Of a DNA stretch of 64,000 bases, positions 49,449 through 57,322 are shown one piece after another. The position numbers and the translations under genes are program-made. Source of the DNA: Microvirga pakistanensis (GTDB lineage: Bacteria; Pseudomonadota; Alphaproteobacteria; Rhizobiales; Beijerinckiaceae); assembly GCF_004458765.1 (NCBI RefSeq), contig NZ_SPJX01000510.1, positions 124,001 through 188,000 of the forward strand, written 5' to 3'. Position 1 is the first letter of the stretch. Every line of letters starts with the position of its first letter. A model generated the notes under the pieces. It searched no databases. It saw only the letters and a program-made list of their open reading frames with translations, and was not told the origin of the DNA.

Positions 49449-50396
49449 TCAGGCCCTCACGCGCGGGTCGACGAGGATGTAGAGGAAGTCGACCAGGAAG
49501 TTCACGAGCACGAAGCCTGCCGTCACCACCAGGATCGTCGCCTGGATCAAGGGGTAATTGCGCTCGGCAATGGCCCCGAGGATCAGGCGCCCGAGACCGG
49601 GAATGGCGAAAACCTGCTCGACCACGATGGCGCCACCGAGAAGGTAGCCTGTCATGATGCCGACGGAGGTCAGGAATGGGATGAGCGCGTTGCGCAGGGC
49701 ATGCTTGTAGACCACGCGCCGCTCCGGCAGGCCCTTGGCCCGCGCGGTGCGGATATAATCCTGCCCCAGCGCATCGAGCATGGCCGAGCGCACGAGGCGC
49801 GAGAGATTGGCCAGGATCGGGAGCGCGAGCGCAAGCGACGGCAGCAGCATGCGCTGAAGATTGCCGATGGGATCCCCTGAGAACGGCACATATCCCAGCG
49901 ACGCGAAACCCGGGGCCCAGGCCGAGAGCAGGAGGATCATGACGATCCCGAGCCAGAACGACGGGATCGTGAGGCCCGCGATGGCGCCGATGCGCATGGC
50001 GACATCCGCCGCGCCGCCGCGCGTCTGCGCCATCGCGCACCCGGCGGGAACGGCCAGGGCCGCACCGATGACGAGCGCCAGAACGGTGAGCTCGAGCGTC
50101 GGCCAGAGATGGAGGATGATTTCATCGGCCACCGGACGGCCCGTCCAGAGCGAGGTGCCGAAATCTCCCTGCAGGGCGGATCCGGCCCACAGCAGGTACT
50201 GCTCGACGATCGGGCGGTCGAGGCCGACGCGACGGTTGAGTTCCGCCATCCGTTCCGGCGTGATCTCGGTGTTCGCCCCCAGCATGATCGCCACCGCATC
50301 GCCCGGGATCAGACGGATCATCAGGAACACGATGATCGATACGCCGAAGAGCACGATGACGAGATCGATCAGACGGGCGAGCAGGACGCGGCTCAT
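49449..50396 (-). CDS. ABC transporter permease, dipeptide/oligopeptide type (DppB-like)
   Basis: An inner-membrane permease of 315 residues. MSRVLLARLIDLVIVLFGVS is the first helix, MIRLIPGDAV the periplasmic motif typical of DppB/OppB, and GQDYIRTARAKGLPERRVVY the E-A-A-like coupling loop; the end reads NFLVDFLYILVDPRVRA as in the family. The ATG at 50394-50396 is the family start. A hairpin with a T tract precedes it and may reduce its transcription relative to the binding-protein gene. It forms a heterodimer with the next permease. Confidence 0.92.
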   Translation of the reverse strand: MSRVLLARLIDLVIVLFGVSIIVFLMIRLIPGDAVAIMLGANTEITPERMAELNRRVGLDRPIVEQYLLWAGSALQGDFGTSLWTGRPVADEIILHLWPTLELTVLALVIGAALAVPAGCAMAQTRGGAADVAMRIGAIAGLTIPSFWLGIVMILLLSAWAPGFASLGYVPFSGDPIGNLQRMLLPSLALALPILANLSRLVRSAMLDALGQDYIRTARAKGLPERRVVYKHALRNALIPFLTSVGIMTGYLLGGAIVVEQVFAIPGLGRLILGAIAERNYPLIQATILVVTAGFVLVNFLVDFLYILVDPRVRA

Positions 50397-50418
50397 CGAC
50401 GACAAACTCTCCTGACGA

Positions 50419-50457
50419 CAAAAAATGCACCGGCACGGCAAGCCACCGCGCCGGTGC
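50419..50457 (-). terminator. Intra-operon terminator/attenuator after the substrate-binding protein gene
   Basis: On the minus strand an 8-bp stem (50450-50457 with 50427-50434, 15-base loop) is followed by six T residues. Its place between the binding-protein and permease genes suggests partial termination, giving more binding protein than permease. Confidence 0.65.
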
Positions 50458-50465
50458 CGAAGGGA

Positions 50466-51965
50466 TCAGTAGGAAGCGCTGCGCAGCAGCATGAGCGAGC
50501 GGTTCGGCATCACGTCATAGCCCTTGAGCTTGTCGTTCATGGCCGAGAACAACGTGCCGTAGGTCAGATGCGCAACCGGCCCCGTGCAGGCGAGCTTCCT
50601 CTGCACTTGGTCATAGGCCTTCTTGCGCTCGGCCTGATCCGGCAAGGCTCGGGCTTTGTCGAGCAAGGTGTCGATTTCCGCATCCGAATACTTGAACACG
50701 TTGGTCGAGCCGCCCGTGCGGAAGGTGCGGTAGAAATACTCGTCCGGGTCGGGCTGGCCCGCATTGATGGAGGCGAACATGTCGAAGTTGCTGTTGCGCC
50801 AGTCCTGAATGAACTGACCCTGCTCCTGATTGATCAGCTCCACCTTGAAGCCCGCCTTGTTCAGCTGCTCCTGCACCACCTGGGCGATGTCCTTGATGTC
50901 CTGACGCGGCAGGACCTTCATGGAGACGGCGACCGGCATCGTGACGCCAGCCTCCTTCAGAAGCGCCTGCGCCTTCGCCGGATCGTGCGCGTAGCAGCCG
51001 AACTCCTTCACGTCGAGCGCCCAGGACTTGAGCGCCGGCGAGAGAGGACCGCCCGGCACGCCCGCGCCGAAGAGCGCTGCATCGACGATTTCCTGGCGGT
51101 TGAGGGCGTAGTTCACGGCCTCCCGCACCTTCGGGTTGTCGAAGGGCGGCTTCGATACGTTCAGGCCGATCAGCGTGTAGGCGAGATCCATGGTCTCGGC
51201 GAGCTTCACGTTCGGCTTGCCCTTGAGCTGAAGAGCCGTCGCCGCGTCGATATGGGGCAGGAGCGCATATTGGCCGTTGGTCAGGCCCACCTGACGGGTG
51301 GCCGATTCAGGCACGATGTTGAACTTGAGCCCCGAGAGCTTCGGCAGTCCCTTGTCCCAATAGGCTTCGTTCCTGGTGAGGAGGATATAGCCGTTCGGCT
51401 GCCATTCCCGGAATTTGAACGGACCTGTGCCCACGGGATTCTTCTGGAGCGCGTCCTTGTTCGTCTCCATCGCGCGCGGCACGATGGCGATCGTGGAAAG
51501 CGAGCTGAGGAGCGCCGCAGACGGTTCCTTGAGCTTCAGCTCCACATTCTGCGGGTCGACGGCGTTGGCGCTCTCCACGGCCGAGAGACGGCTGGCGAGG
51601 GGCGAGGCCATGTCCTTGCTCAGCAAGCGCTTCACGGAAGCCACCACGTCCGCCGCCTCCATGGGCGAGCCGTCGTGGAATGTCACGCCCGGCCGCAGCT
51701 TGAAGGTGTAGGTCTTGCCGTCGTCCGACACGGTCCACGATTCGGCAAGGCTCGGGATGATCTTCAGATCCTTGTCGACGGCAGTGAGACCTTCATAGAT
51801 GTTGCCGCTGACCACCATGACGCTCGGGAAGGCGGTGATCAGATGGGGATCGAGACCGGTGGGACCGTTATCCGCTCCGATCTCCAGAACCTGGGCCGAG
51901 GCTGCGGCCATCGCCGCCACCATGAAGCCTGCGCCGACTACGCCGCGCAACGTTGACCTGAACAT
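50466..51965 (-). CDS. ABC transporter substrate-binding protein, SBP family 5
   Basis: A periplasmic binding protein of 499 residues. MFRSTLRGVVGAGFMVAAMA is a Sec signal peptide, cleaved near ASAQ. GLDPHLITAFPSVMVVSGNI and YEGLTAVDKDLKIIPSLAES, then KTYTFKLRPGVTFHDGSPM, are family-5 signatures of peptide, nickel or muropeptide binders. GAGGGAG stands before the ATG at 51963-51965. It is divergent from anmK across 138 bp, and the surrounding genes all handle MurNAc and GlcNAc, so a muropeptide or GlcNAc-anhydroMurNAc ligand is a reasonable guess. Confidence 0.9.
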   Translation of the reverse strand: MFRSTLRGVVGAGFMVAAMAAASAQVLEIGADNGPTGLDPHLITAFPSVMVVSGNIYEGLTAVDKDLKIIPSLAESWTVSDDGKTYTFKLRPGVTFHDGSPMEAADVVASVKRLLSKDMASPLASRLSAVESANAVDPQNVELKLKEPSAALLSSLSTIAIVPRAMETNKDALQKNPVGTGPFKFREWQPNGYILLTRNEAYWDKGLPKLSGLKFNIVPESATRQVGLTNGQYALLPHIDAATALQLKGKPNVKLAETMDLAYTLIGLNVSKPPFDNPKVREAVNYALNRQEIVDAALFGAGVPGGPLSPALKSWALDVKEFGCYAHDPAKAQALLKEAGVTMPVAVSMKVLPRQDIKDIAQVVQEQLNKAGFKVELINQEQGQFIQDWRNSNFDMFASINAGQPDPDEYFYRTFRTGGSTNVFKYSDAEIDTLLDKARALPDQAERKKAYDQVQRKLACTGPVAHLTYGTLFSAMNDKLKGYDVMPNRSLMLLRSASY

Positions 51966-52024
51966 GCGTCTTTTCTCCCTCGGAAGCCGCGGGAAATTTA
52001 TAGAGCAGGTCGCACCCCCTGTCA

Positions 52025-52075
52025 TGGTCCAATCTCATACCACTCTGGACCACTTGGTGTCCTGTGCTATGGTCC
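52025..52075. promoter_or_regulatory. Shared promoter/operator region between the transporter and anmK
   Basis: TGGTCC occurs at 52025-52030 and 52070-52075, with an inverted TGGACCA at 52046-52052; GGACCACTTGGTGTCC (52047-52062) is an imperfect palindrome. CTGGAC (52045-52050), 17 bp and TATGGT (52068-52073) could be the anmK promoter, so a bound regulator would cover it. The half-sites resemble those of HutC/NagR-type GntR proteins. Confidence 0.45.
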
Positions 52076-52103
52076 GGAAATGGCCGGAAATCTGGAGGAA
52101 TCG

Positions 52104-53201
52104 ATGTCGCAACGCCCGCCCGTCAAAGCCATCGGGGTGATCAGCGGAACGTCCATGGACGGCATCGACGTCTCCATCGTCGAGACGGATGGCGAGGCTT
52201 TCGTGCAGCCGGGGCCCGGACGCACCTTCTCCTACCCCACCGAACTCAGAAAGACCTTGCAGGATCTGATCGCACAGCCGGAGCGCGCGCAAAGCGAACC
52301 GCTCGAAGACCTCGAGCGGGCGGTGACGCAGGCTCACATCGCCGCTATCCGCCGTTTCATGGACGAGACGGGCATCTCCTCCCGGGACGTGAGCCTCGTC
52401 GGCTTTCACGGCCAGACGGTCTATCACCGGCCGGAGATCCGCTTCACGCGCCAGCTCGGCATCGGCGCCCTGGTGGCGCGGGAGCTTGGCATCGACACGG
52501 TGTACCGCTTTCGCCATGCGGATGTCGCCTCGGGCGGTGAAGGGGCGCCCTTCGTTCCGCTCTATCACCGCGCCCTCGCGAGCCGCCTGCCGCAGCCGGT
52601 CATGATTCTCAATCTCGGCGGCGTCGGGAACGTGACCTATATCGACGGCGAGACGGTGATCGCCTTCGACACGGGACCGGCCAGTGCCCTGCTCGACGAT
52701 TTCGTTCTGCGCCGCAGGGGGCTGAGCTTCGATGAGAACGGCAGACTCGCCGCCTCCGGCACGGTGAACAAAGAGCTCGTCGCCGCGTTCATGAGCAATC
52801 CCTTCTTCGACCGCCCTGCCCCCAAATCCCTTGACCGGCAGGATTTCCACGCGCGCGCCAAAGGCGTCGAGGCCCTCTCGGACGAGGACGGCGCCGCAAC
52901 GCTCGCGGCCTTCACGGTCGAATCCGTCGTTGCCGCCCTTCGCCATGTTCCGCGCGCGCCGCTGCGCTGGCTCGTAACGGGCGGAGGACGCCTCAACGCG
53001 CATTTCATGCGCCGGCTTCACGAGCGCCTCGGCGTTCCTGTCGATCCTGTCGAGACGGTCGGCTGGAACGGCGATTTCCTGGAGGCCCAGGCCTTCGGCT
53101 ACCTCGCGGTCCGCTCGACCCTCGGCCTTCCCCTTAGCCTGCCCACCACGACGGGCGTGCCGCATCCCATGCCTGGCGGCGAACTCCAGCGCGCAACGTG
53201 A
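52104..53201 (+). CDS. anmK: Anhydro-N-acetylmuramic acid kinase
   Basis: Opens the 1,6-anhydro ring of anhMurNAc and phosphorylates it to MurNAc-6-P, the entry step of cell-wall recycling. AIGVISGTSMDGIDVSIVE is phosphate motif 1, LVGFHGQTVYHRPE and LNLGGVGNVTYIDG are conserved, and FDTGPASALLDDF carries the catalytic Asp. The ATG at 52104 is preferred to one at 52080 because GGAGGA lies five bases upstream. The 365-residue length is standard. The serine hydrolase and murQ follow on the same strand. Confidence 0.95.
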   Translation: MSQRPPVKAIGVISGTSMDGIDVSIVETDGEAFVQPGPGRTFSYPTELRKTLQDLIAQPERAQSEPLEDLERAVTQAHIAAIRRFMDETGISSRDVSLVGFHGQTVYHRPEIRFTRQLGIGALVARELGIDTVYRFRHADVASGGEGAPFVPLYHRALASRLPQPVMILNLGGVGNVTYIDGETVIAFDTGPASALLDDFVLRRRGLSFDENGRLAASGTVNKELVAAFMSNPFFDRPAPKSLDRQDFHARAKGVEALSDEDGAATLAAFTVESVVAALRHVPRAPLRWLVTGGGRLNAHFMRRLHERLGVPVDPVETVGWNGDFLEAQAFGYLAVRSTLGLPLSLPTTTGVPHPMPGGELQRAT

Positions 53202-53206
53202 GATCC

Positions 53207-54232
53207 ATGTCCCTCACGGATGTCGCCCCTCGAGCCTTCGCGCCCGTTGCCGCTGCGATCGAGCGCCGCGACATTCCCGGCGCGGTGCTCGGGATCGTCA
53301 CCGCGGACGGGCAGCGGGCCGTCTGCTGGAAGGGCCTCGCGCAGATCGAGCCGCATGAGGAGAGCCTCTCGCGCGGGACATGGTTCGACTTGGCCTCGCT
53401 CACGAAGGTGATCTTCACCACCACGAGGATCCTGCACTTCGTCGAGGAAGGCCGCGTCAGTTTGGACGATCCGCTGATCACGGCGATTCCGGATCTGCGC
53501 CAATACGACATGAACGCCGCCGAGCGGCAGCTCACCTTTCGGCAATGCCTCGCGCATCAGACGCATCTGCCGGCCGTCGAGCCGCTCTACACCTACGGCC
53601 AGGAGCCGAACACGTTGCGGGCCTTCATCCTCCAACGCGTCTGGCAGAGCGGTCCGCCGGTCTATTCCGACATCAACTTCATGCTGCTCGGCATCGCCAT
53701 CGAGCGCATCACGGGACAGCCGCTCATCGATCAGCCGCTTGCGGCGAACCTCTCCTTCCGGCCGGACCCGCGCCTGTGCGCGGCAACCGAACGCTGCACG
53801 TGGCGCGGGCGTGTGATCCGTGGCGAGGTTCATGACGAGAACGCCTTCGCGCTCGGAGGCGCCTCCGGGCATGCGGGCCTGTTCGGCACCATCGACGGCG
53901 TGCTGGACTTCGCCCATGGCCTTCTCGACGGCTCCGTTCTGTCGGCTGAATCGCTCGAGGCGATCCGAACCCGCCAATCGGAGAAGAGGACCGTGGGCTG
54001 GGAGGGATTTTACCCCGGCTGGCACGGGGGTGACGCCTGCTCACCCGCAACCATCGGACATACGGGCTTCACGGGCACCGGCCTCTGGATCGATTTCGAG
54101 CGCGGGCTCGCTTGGTCGCTCCTGACCAACCGGGTCCATCCATCCCGCCACAAGGACAGCGGCATCCTGAGCCTGCGACGTGAAACGAGCGAGCGGGTCA
54201 TCGCGTTGTTCGACGGCCGGACCCGACTTTAA
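53207..54232 (+). CDS. Serine hydrolase, beta-lactamase/penicillin-binding protein fold
   Basis: A 341-residue class C beta-lactamase-like hydrolase. DLASLTKVIFTTT holds the S-x-x-K nucleophile motif, VYSDINFMLLG the second motif (YSD in place of YxN), and GHTGFTGTGL the HTG third motif. No signal peptide is visible, so unlike most members it seems cytosolic. Between anmK and murQ it resembles in context ybbE of the B. subtilis mur operon and might cleave a D-Ala or lactyl-peptide bond on recycled muropeptides. A GTG at 53198 overlapping anmK is an alternative start. Confidence 0.85.
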   Translation: MSLTDVAPRAFAPVAAAIERRDIPGAVLGIVTADGQRAVCWKGLAQIEPHEESLSRGTWFDLASLTKVIFTTTRILHFVEEGRVSLDDPLITAIPDLRQYDMNAAERQLTFRQCLAHQTHLPAVEPLYTYGQEPNTLRAFILQRVWQSGPPVYSDINFMLLGIAIERITGQPLIDQPLAANLSFRPDPRLCAATERCTWRGRVIRGEVHDENAFALGGASGHAGLFGTIDGVLDFAHGLLDGSVLSAESLEAIRTRQSEKRTVGWEGFYPGWHGGDACSPATIGHTGFTGTGLWIDFERGLAWSLLTNRVHPSRHKDSGILSLRRETSERVIALFDGRTRL

Positions 54233-54283
54233 GGATGCCTGCAAAAAGGTGGTGATGCGGACCTTGAGCAGGCCCGCCGCCGA

Positions 54284-54316
54284 TTGCTGGAGCCCCCAAC
54301 TGGTCCTATATTGGTC
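54284..54316 (+). promoter_or_regulatory. Promoter of murQ with overlapping TGGTC repeats
   Basis: TTGCTG (54284-54289), 17 bp and TATATT (54307-54312) form a good sigma-70 promoter. TGGTCC at 54301-54306 and TGGTCT at 54312-54317, one helical turn apart, flank the -10 element and repeat the half-site seen at the anmK promoter. Confidence 0.5.
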
Positions 54317-54334
54317 TGGGAGAAAGTTGGCAGG

Positions 54335-55228
54335 ATGGCGACAGAACATTTCAGCACCCGCTTCCAGGATCTCGACACCTGGACCAGTTTCGATGTCCTC
54401 TCGGCCTTCTACGAGGGACAGCTCTCGGCCCTCGCGGCCGTGAGGCCGTCGCTGCCGGCCATCGCCGCGGCGGCCGAGGAGGCTGCGGCGCGCCTGCGGC
54501 GCGGGGGGCGTCTGGTCTATGTGGGCGCCGGCACTTCCGGCCGTATCTGCGTGCAGGACGGCACCGAGCTTCCCCCAACCTTCGATTGGCCCGAGGACAG
54601 GCTCGTCTATCTCATCGCCGGCGGCGATCGCGCCATCATGAAGGCGGTGGAGAACGCGGAAGATTCGGTCGAGGAAGGCAGCGCCGGTATCCGCAACAAC
54701 GATATCGGCCCCAACGACGTGGTGATCGGCGTCGCTGCGAGCGGCCGGACACCGTTCACCATCGCGGCCCTGAAGGAGGCGGCCTCGCGCGGTGCGCAGA
54801 CCATCGGCATTTCCAACAATGCGAATGCGCCCCTTCTCGATGCCTGCTCCCATCCGATTCTCGCCGACACGGGCGAGGAGGTGATCGCGGGCTCGACCCG
54901 CATGAAGGCGGGCACTGCGCAGAAGGTCATCCTGAACCTGCTCTCTTCTCTGATCATGGTGCGGATGGGCCGCGTCTATCGCGGGCTCATGGTGAACATG
55001 CGCGCCACGAACGCGAAGCTGCGTCGGCGCAGCGAGATCATGGTTTGCCAGATCACCGATTGCGGCGAGGCCGTCGCCGCGGACGCCATCCTTGAAGCCG
55101 GGGGCGACCTGAAGACGGCCGTTCTCATCGCCATGGGAGCCGATCCGAACGAGGCCCGAGAGGCGCTCATGCGCCACGATGGCAATTTGCGCGAGGCCCT
55201 GGCAGATTTCCATCAGACAAAGACATAA
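54335..55228 (+). CDS. murQ: N-acetylmuramic acid 6-phosphate etherase
   Basis: Cleaves the lactyl ether of MurNAc-6-P to GlcNAc-6-P and D-lactate. The SIS-domain protein has 297 residues. LVYVGAGTSGRICVQDGTEL with PPTFDWP carries the catalytic Glu of the family (DASE in E. coli, DGTE here), AVENAEDSVEEG a second conserved acid, and VIGVAASGRTPFTIAALKEA plus GSTRMKAGTAQK the sugar-phosphate site. The ATG at 54335 gives MATEHFSTRFQDLDTW. A likely promoter with regulator half-sites lies just upstream. A BadF-type kinase gene follows. Confidence 0.94.
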   Translation: MATEHFSTRFQDLDTWTSFDVLSAFYEGQLSALAAVRPSLPAIAAAAEEAAARLRRGGRLVYVGAGTSGRICVQDGTELPPTFDWPEDRLVYLIAGGDRAIMKAVENAEDSVEEGSAGIRNNDIGPNDVVIGVAASGRTPFTIAALKEAASRGAQTIGISNNANAPLLDACSHPILADTGEEVIAGSTRMKAGTAQKVILNLLSSLIMVRMGRVYRGLMVNMRATNAKLRRRSEIMVCQITDCGEAVAADAILEAGGDLKTAVLIAMGADPNEAREALMRHDGNLREALADFHQTKT

Positions 55229-55270
55229 CGCCGCAAAGGGCTGACGGCGGGAAGGGCTTGAAGAAGCGTC

Positions 55271-56179
55271 ATGGCATTGGGGCTTGGCATCGACGCGGGC
55301 GGAACTGCGACGCGCTGGCGGTTGGCGGACGATCAGGGCAGCTGCGTCGCGAAGGGCGATGCCGATCCGCTCACCGGCCATTTGTTCTCCGCGGCCGCCG
55401 AGGAGCGGGCCCGCCAGATCATCCTCGACATGGCTCAAGCGGTCCTGCGCCATGGCAGGCCCCTCGGCATCATCGCCGGCATCACGGGATTGACCCGAGA
55501 CACGCCGTCGGAAGCGAAGATGCGCGCCCTCTTCGCGGAGATCTTCGAACTTCGGCCCGAGAAGGTCTTCGTCGCCGAGGACATGTGGATCGCGTACCTG
55601 TCCTATTTCGCGCTGGGCGAAGGCATCCTCGTCTACAGCGGCACGGGTTCCATCGGCTACTTCCTGTCCGAGACCAAGGACGTGATCCGCGTCGGCGGAC
55701 GTGGCAACCTGATCGATGACGGCGGCTCCGGCTTCTGGATCGCCCGCGAAGCCCTCAAGACGGTTCTGCGCAAGGAAGAGGAGAGCCCCGGCGAAGGATG
55801 GGCCACGCCCCTCGGCCGATGCCTCGAGAAGGCGCTCGGCGGCACGGACTGGAACCTCGTGCGCTCCTATGTCTATGGCGGCGATAGGGGTAGAACCGGC
55901 TTGCTGGCTAAGGCCGTCGGAGAGGCGGCCAAAGCGGACGACGCGACGGCCCTGCGCATCCTGCGTGAGGCCGGTGAGGAGCTTGCCCGCCTGGCCAACA
56001 GCCTGACCAAGCGCATCGGGCCCAAGCCCGTGGCCCTCGCGGGCGGCAGCTCCCGCCTGCACCCGATCGTCGCGGAAGCCTTCCGGCACGCTCTCATCGC
56101 CCCGGTCGAGCTCATCACCACCGATCTGGACGCGGGGCTCACGGCCGCACGGCTCGCGGCCACATTGACCAGGACGTGA
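55271..56179 (+). CDS. BadF/BadG-type sugar kinase (N-acetylglucosamine kinase / MurK-like)
   Basis: A second ASKHA-fold kinase, 302 residues. LGLGIDAGGTATRWRLADDQ is phosphate motif 1, FVAEDMWIAYLSYFALGEGI the catalytic region (Asp in AEDMW), and ILVYSGTGSIGYFLSETKD phosphate motif 2; VALAGGSSRLHPIVAEAF binds adenosine. It differs clearly from the kinase at 44340, so the two are not a recent duplication. Next to murQ a MurK-like role on MurNAc and GlcNAc is likely. It lies 42 bp after murQ. Confidence 0.85.
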   Translation: MALGLGIDAGGTATRWRLADDQGSCVAKGDADPLTGHLFSAAAEERARQIILDMAQAVLRHGRPLGIIAGITGLTRDTPSEAKMRALFAEIFELRPEKVFVAEDMWIAYLSYFALGEGILVYSGTGSIGYFLSETKDVIRVGGRGNLIDDGGSGFWIAREALKTVLRKEEESPGEGWATPLGRCLEKALGGTDWNLVRSYVYGGDRGRTGLLAKAVGEAAKADDATALRILREAGEELARLANSLTKRIGPKPVALAGGSSRLHPIVAEAFRHALIAPVELITTDLDAGLTAARLAATLTRT

Positions 56180-56260
56180 GCATGGCCGCGAGGCTTGCCT
56201 AATGCCCGCTCCTCGTCCAAGACTGCTGTCTCCGTTCGGACCGAGACTGTTGTTGAAGCC

Positions 56261-57163
56261 ATGCAAGCTCTTTTCGTAGGCCAGACCTATATCGACGTGA
56301 CCTTCCTGGCGGACGAGCTCCCCACGGGAGACGACAAGACCGTCGCCCGGGATTATGCCATTTCCTTCGGCGGCAATGCCGTAACGGCAGCCTTCGCCTG
56401 CGCCAAGCTCGGCATCGCGCCCGACCTTCTGACCTCCATCGCAGACGACTGGCTGGGGCGCATGTTCATCGACATGGCGGCGAAATACGGCATTTCGGTC
56501 CATCACCGGAAAGTGAAGGAATCCTCGCTCTCCTTCATCATGCCCCGGGGCGGAAAGCGCGCCATCGTGCGCTGCCGCGACGATCATTACCTGCATCCGG
56601 TGCCGCCGCTCAACCTGCAGAACTGCCGCGCGCTCCATCTCGACGGCCACCAGGCCGACGCGGCGATGCACTATGCCAGGGCCTGCCGCGAGGCCGGAAT
56701 TCTCACCTCGCTCGACGGGGGCGGCCTGCGCTCCAACACCCATGAGCTTCTCGAATTCATCGACGTCGCCATCGTGGCCGAGCGTCTCTGCGAGCAGATG
56801 AACATGACACCGGGCGAGATGCTGACCTACCTGAAAGGCCGCGGCTGCAGGATCGGTGGCGTGACCATGGGTGAGCGCGGCATGCTCTGGTATGACGAGA
56901 GCGGCGCCGAGAGCGTGCTGCCGGCGCTCGACGTCCCGGGCTCTCTGGTGGTGGACACCAACGGCGCGGGCGACATCTTCCACGGCTCCTATGTCTATTC
57001 GGCCATGGCACGCCCCGAGCTGCCCTGGCGCGAGCATTTCGTCTTCGCCCGCGCGGCATCCGCCCATGCGATCCAACACCTCGGCAACGAGGCGAGCCTG
57101 CCGAGCCTGAGGGACGTCGAGGAAACGCAGGCCCGGTTCTCGGAACGCAAGCTGGCGGCATAG
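56261..57163 (+). CDS. PfkB family carbohydrate kinase
   Basis: A ribokinase-fold sugar or nucleoside kinase of 300 residues. FVGQTYIDVTFLADELPTGD is the N-terminal substrate region, YAISFGGNAVTAAFACAKLG the GG dipeptide motif, and VVDTNGAGDIFHGSYVYSAM the DTxGAGD signature with the catalytic Asp and anion hole. The ATG at 56261 is fixed by homology; upstream codons are not family-like. Position after the MurK-like gene hints at a part in amino-sugar metabolism, but the substrate cannot be deduced. An inverted repeat follows the gene. Confidence 0.9.
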   Translation: MQALFVGQTYIDVTFLADELPTGDDKTVARDYAISFGGNAVTAAFACAKLGIAPDLLTSIADDWLGRMFIDMAAKYGISVHHRKVKESSLSFIMPRGGKRAIVRCRDDHYLHPVPPLNLQNCRALHLDGHQADAAMHYARACREAGILTSLDGGGLRSNTHELLEFIDVAIVAERLCEQMNMTPGEMLTYLKGRGCRIGGVTMGERGMLWYDESGAESVLPALDVPGSLVVDTNGAGDIFHGSYVYSAMARPELPWREHFVFARAASAHAIQHLGNEASLPSLRDVEETQARFSERKLAA

Positions 57164-57186
57164 GATCCCTCGGCACTACACCGGAT

Positions 57187-57276
57187 CGTCATGGCCGGGC
57201 TCGTCCCGGCCATCCACGTCTTGGAGAGCCGCCGCGCAGGAAGACGTAGATCCCCGGATCATGCCCGGGGATGACG
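57187..57276. repeat. Imperfect long inverted repeat (36-bp arms)
   Basis: Arms 57187-57222 and 57241-57276 are imperfect reverse complements (about three quarters of positions) around an 18-bp centre. Wording such as GTCATGGCCGGG and CCCGGGGATGACG is that of dispersed intergenic repeats common in Hyphomicrobiales, and the RNA would form a long hairpin. It lies between convergent genes, where it may help end transcription. Confidence 0.7.
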
Positions 57277-57322
57277 GGGACAGCAGCAAAGACCTCTTAA
57301 GAGCAGGACGAAAAGGCGGTCG

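Noticed and set aside
48175..50040. Very long minus-strand frame ending in the acetyltransferase
   Set aside because: Only the last 148 codons look like a protein family; the upstream part overlaps the two permeases out of frame.
54041..57079. 1012-codon minus-strand frame opposite murQ and the two kinases
   Set aside because: Covers three genes with complete motifs on the plus strand; no family-like segment in its translation.
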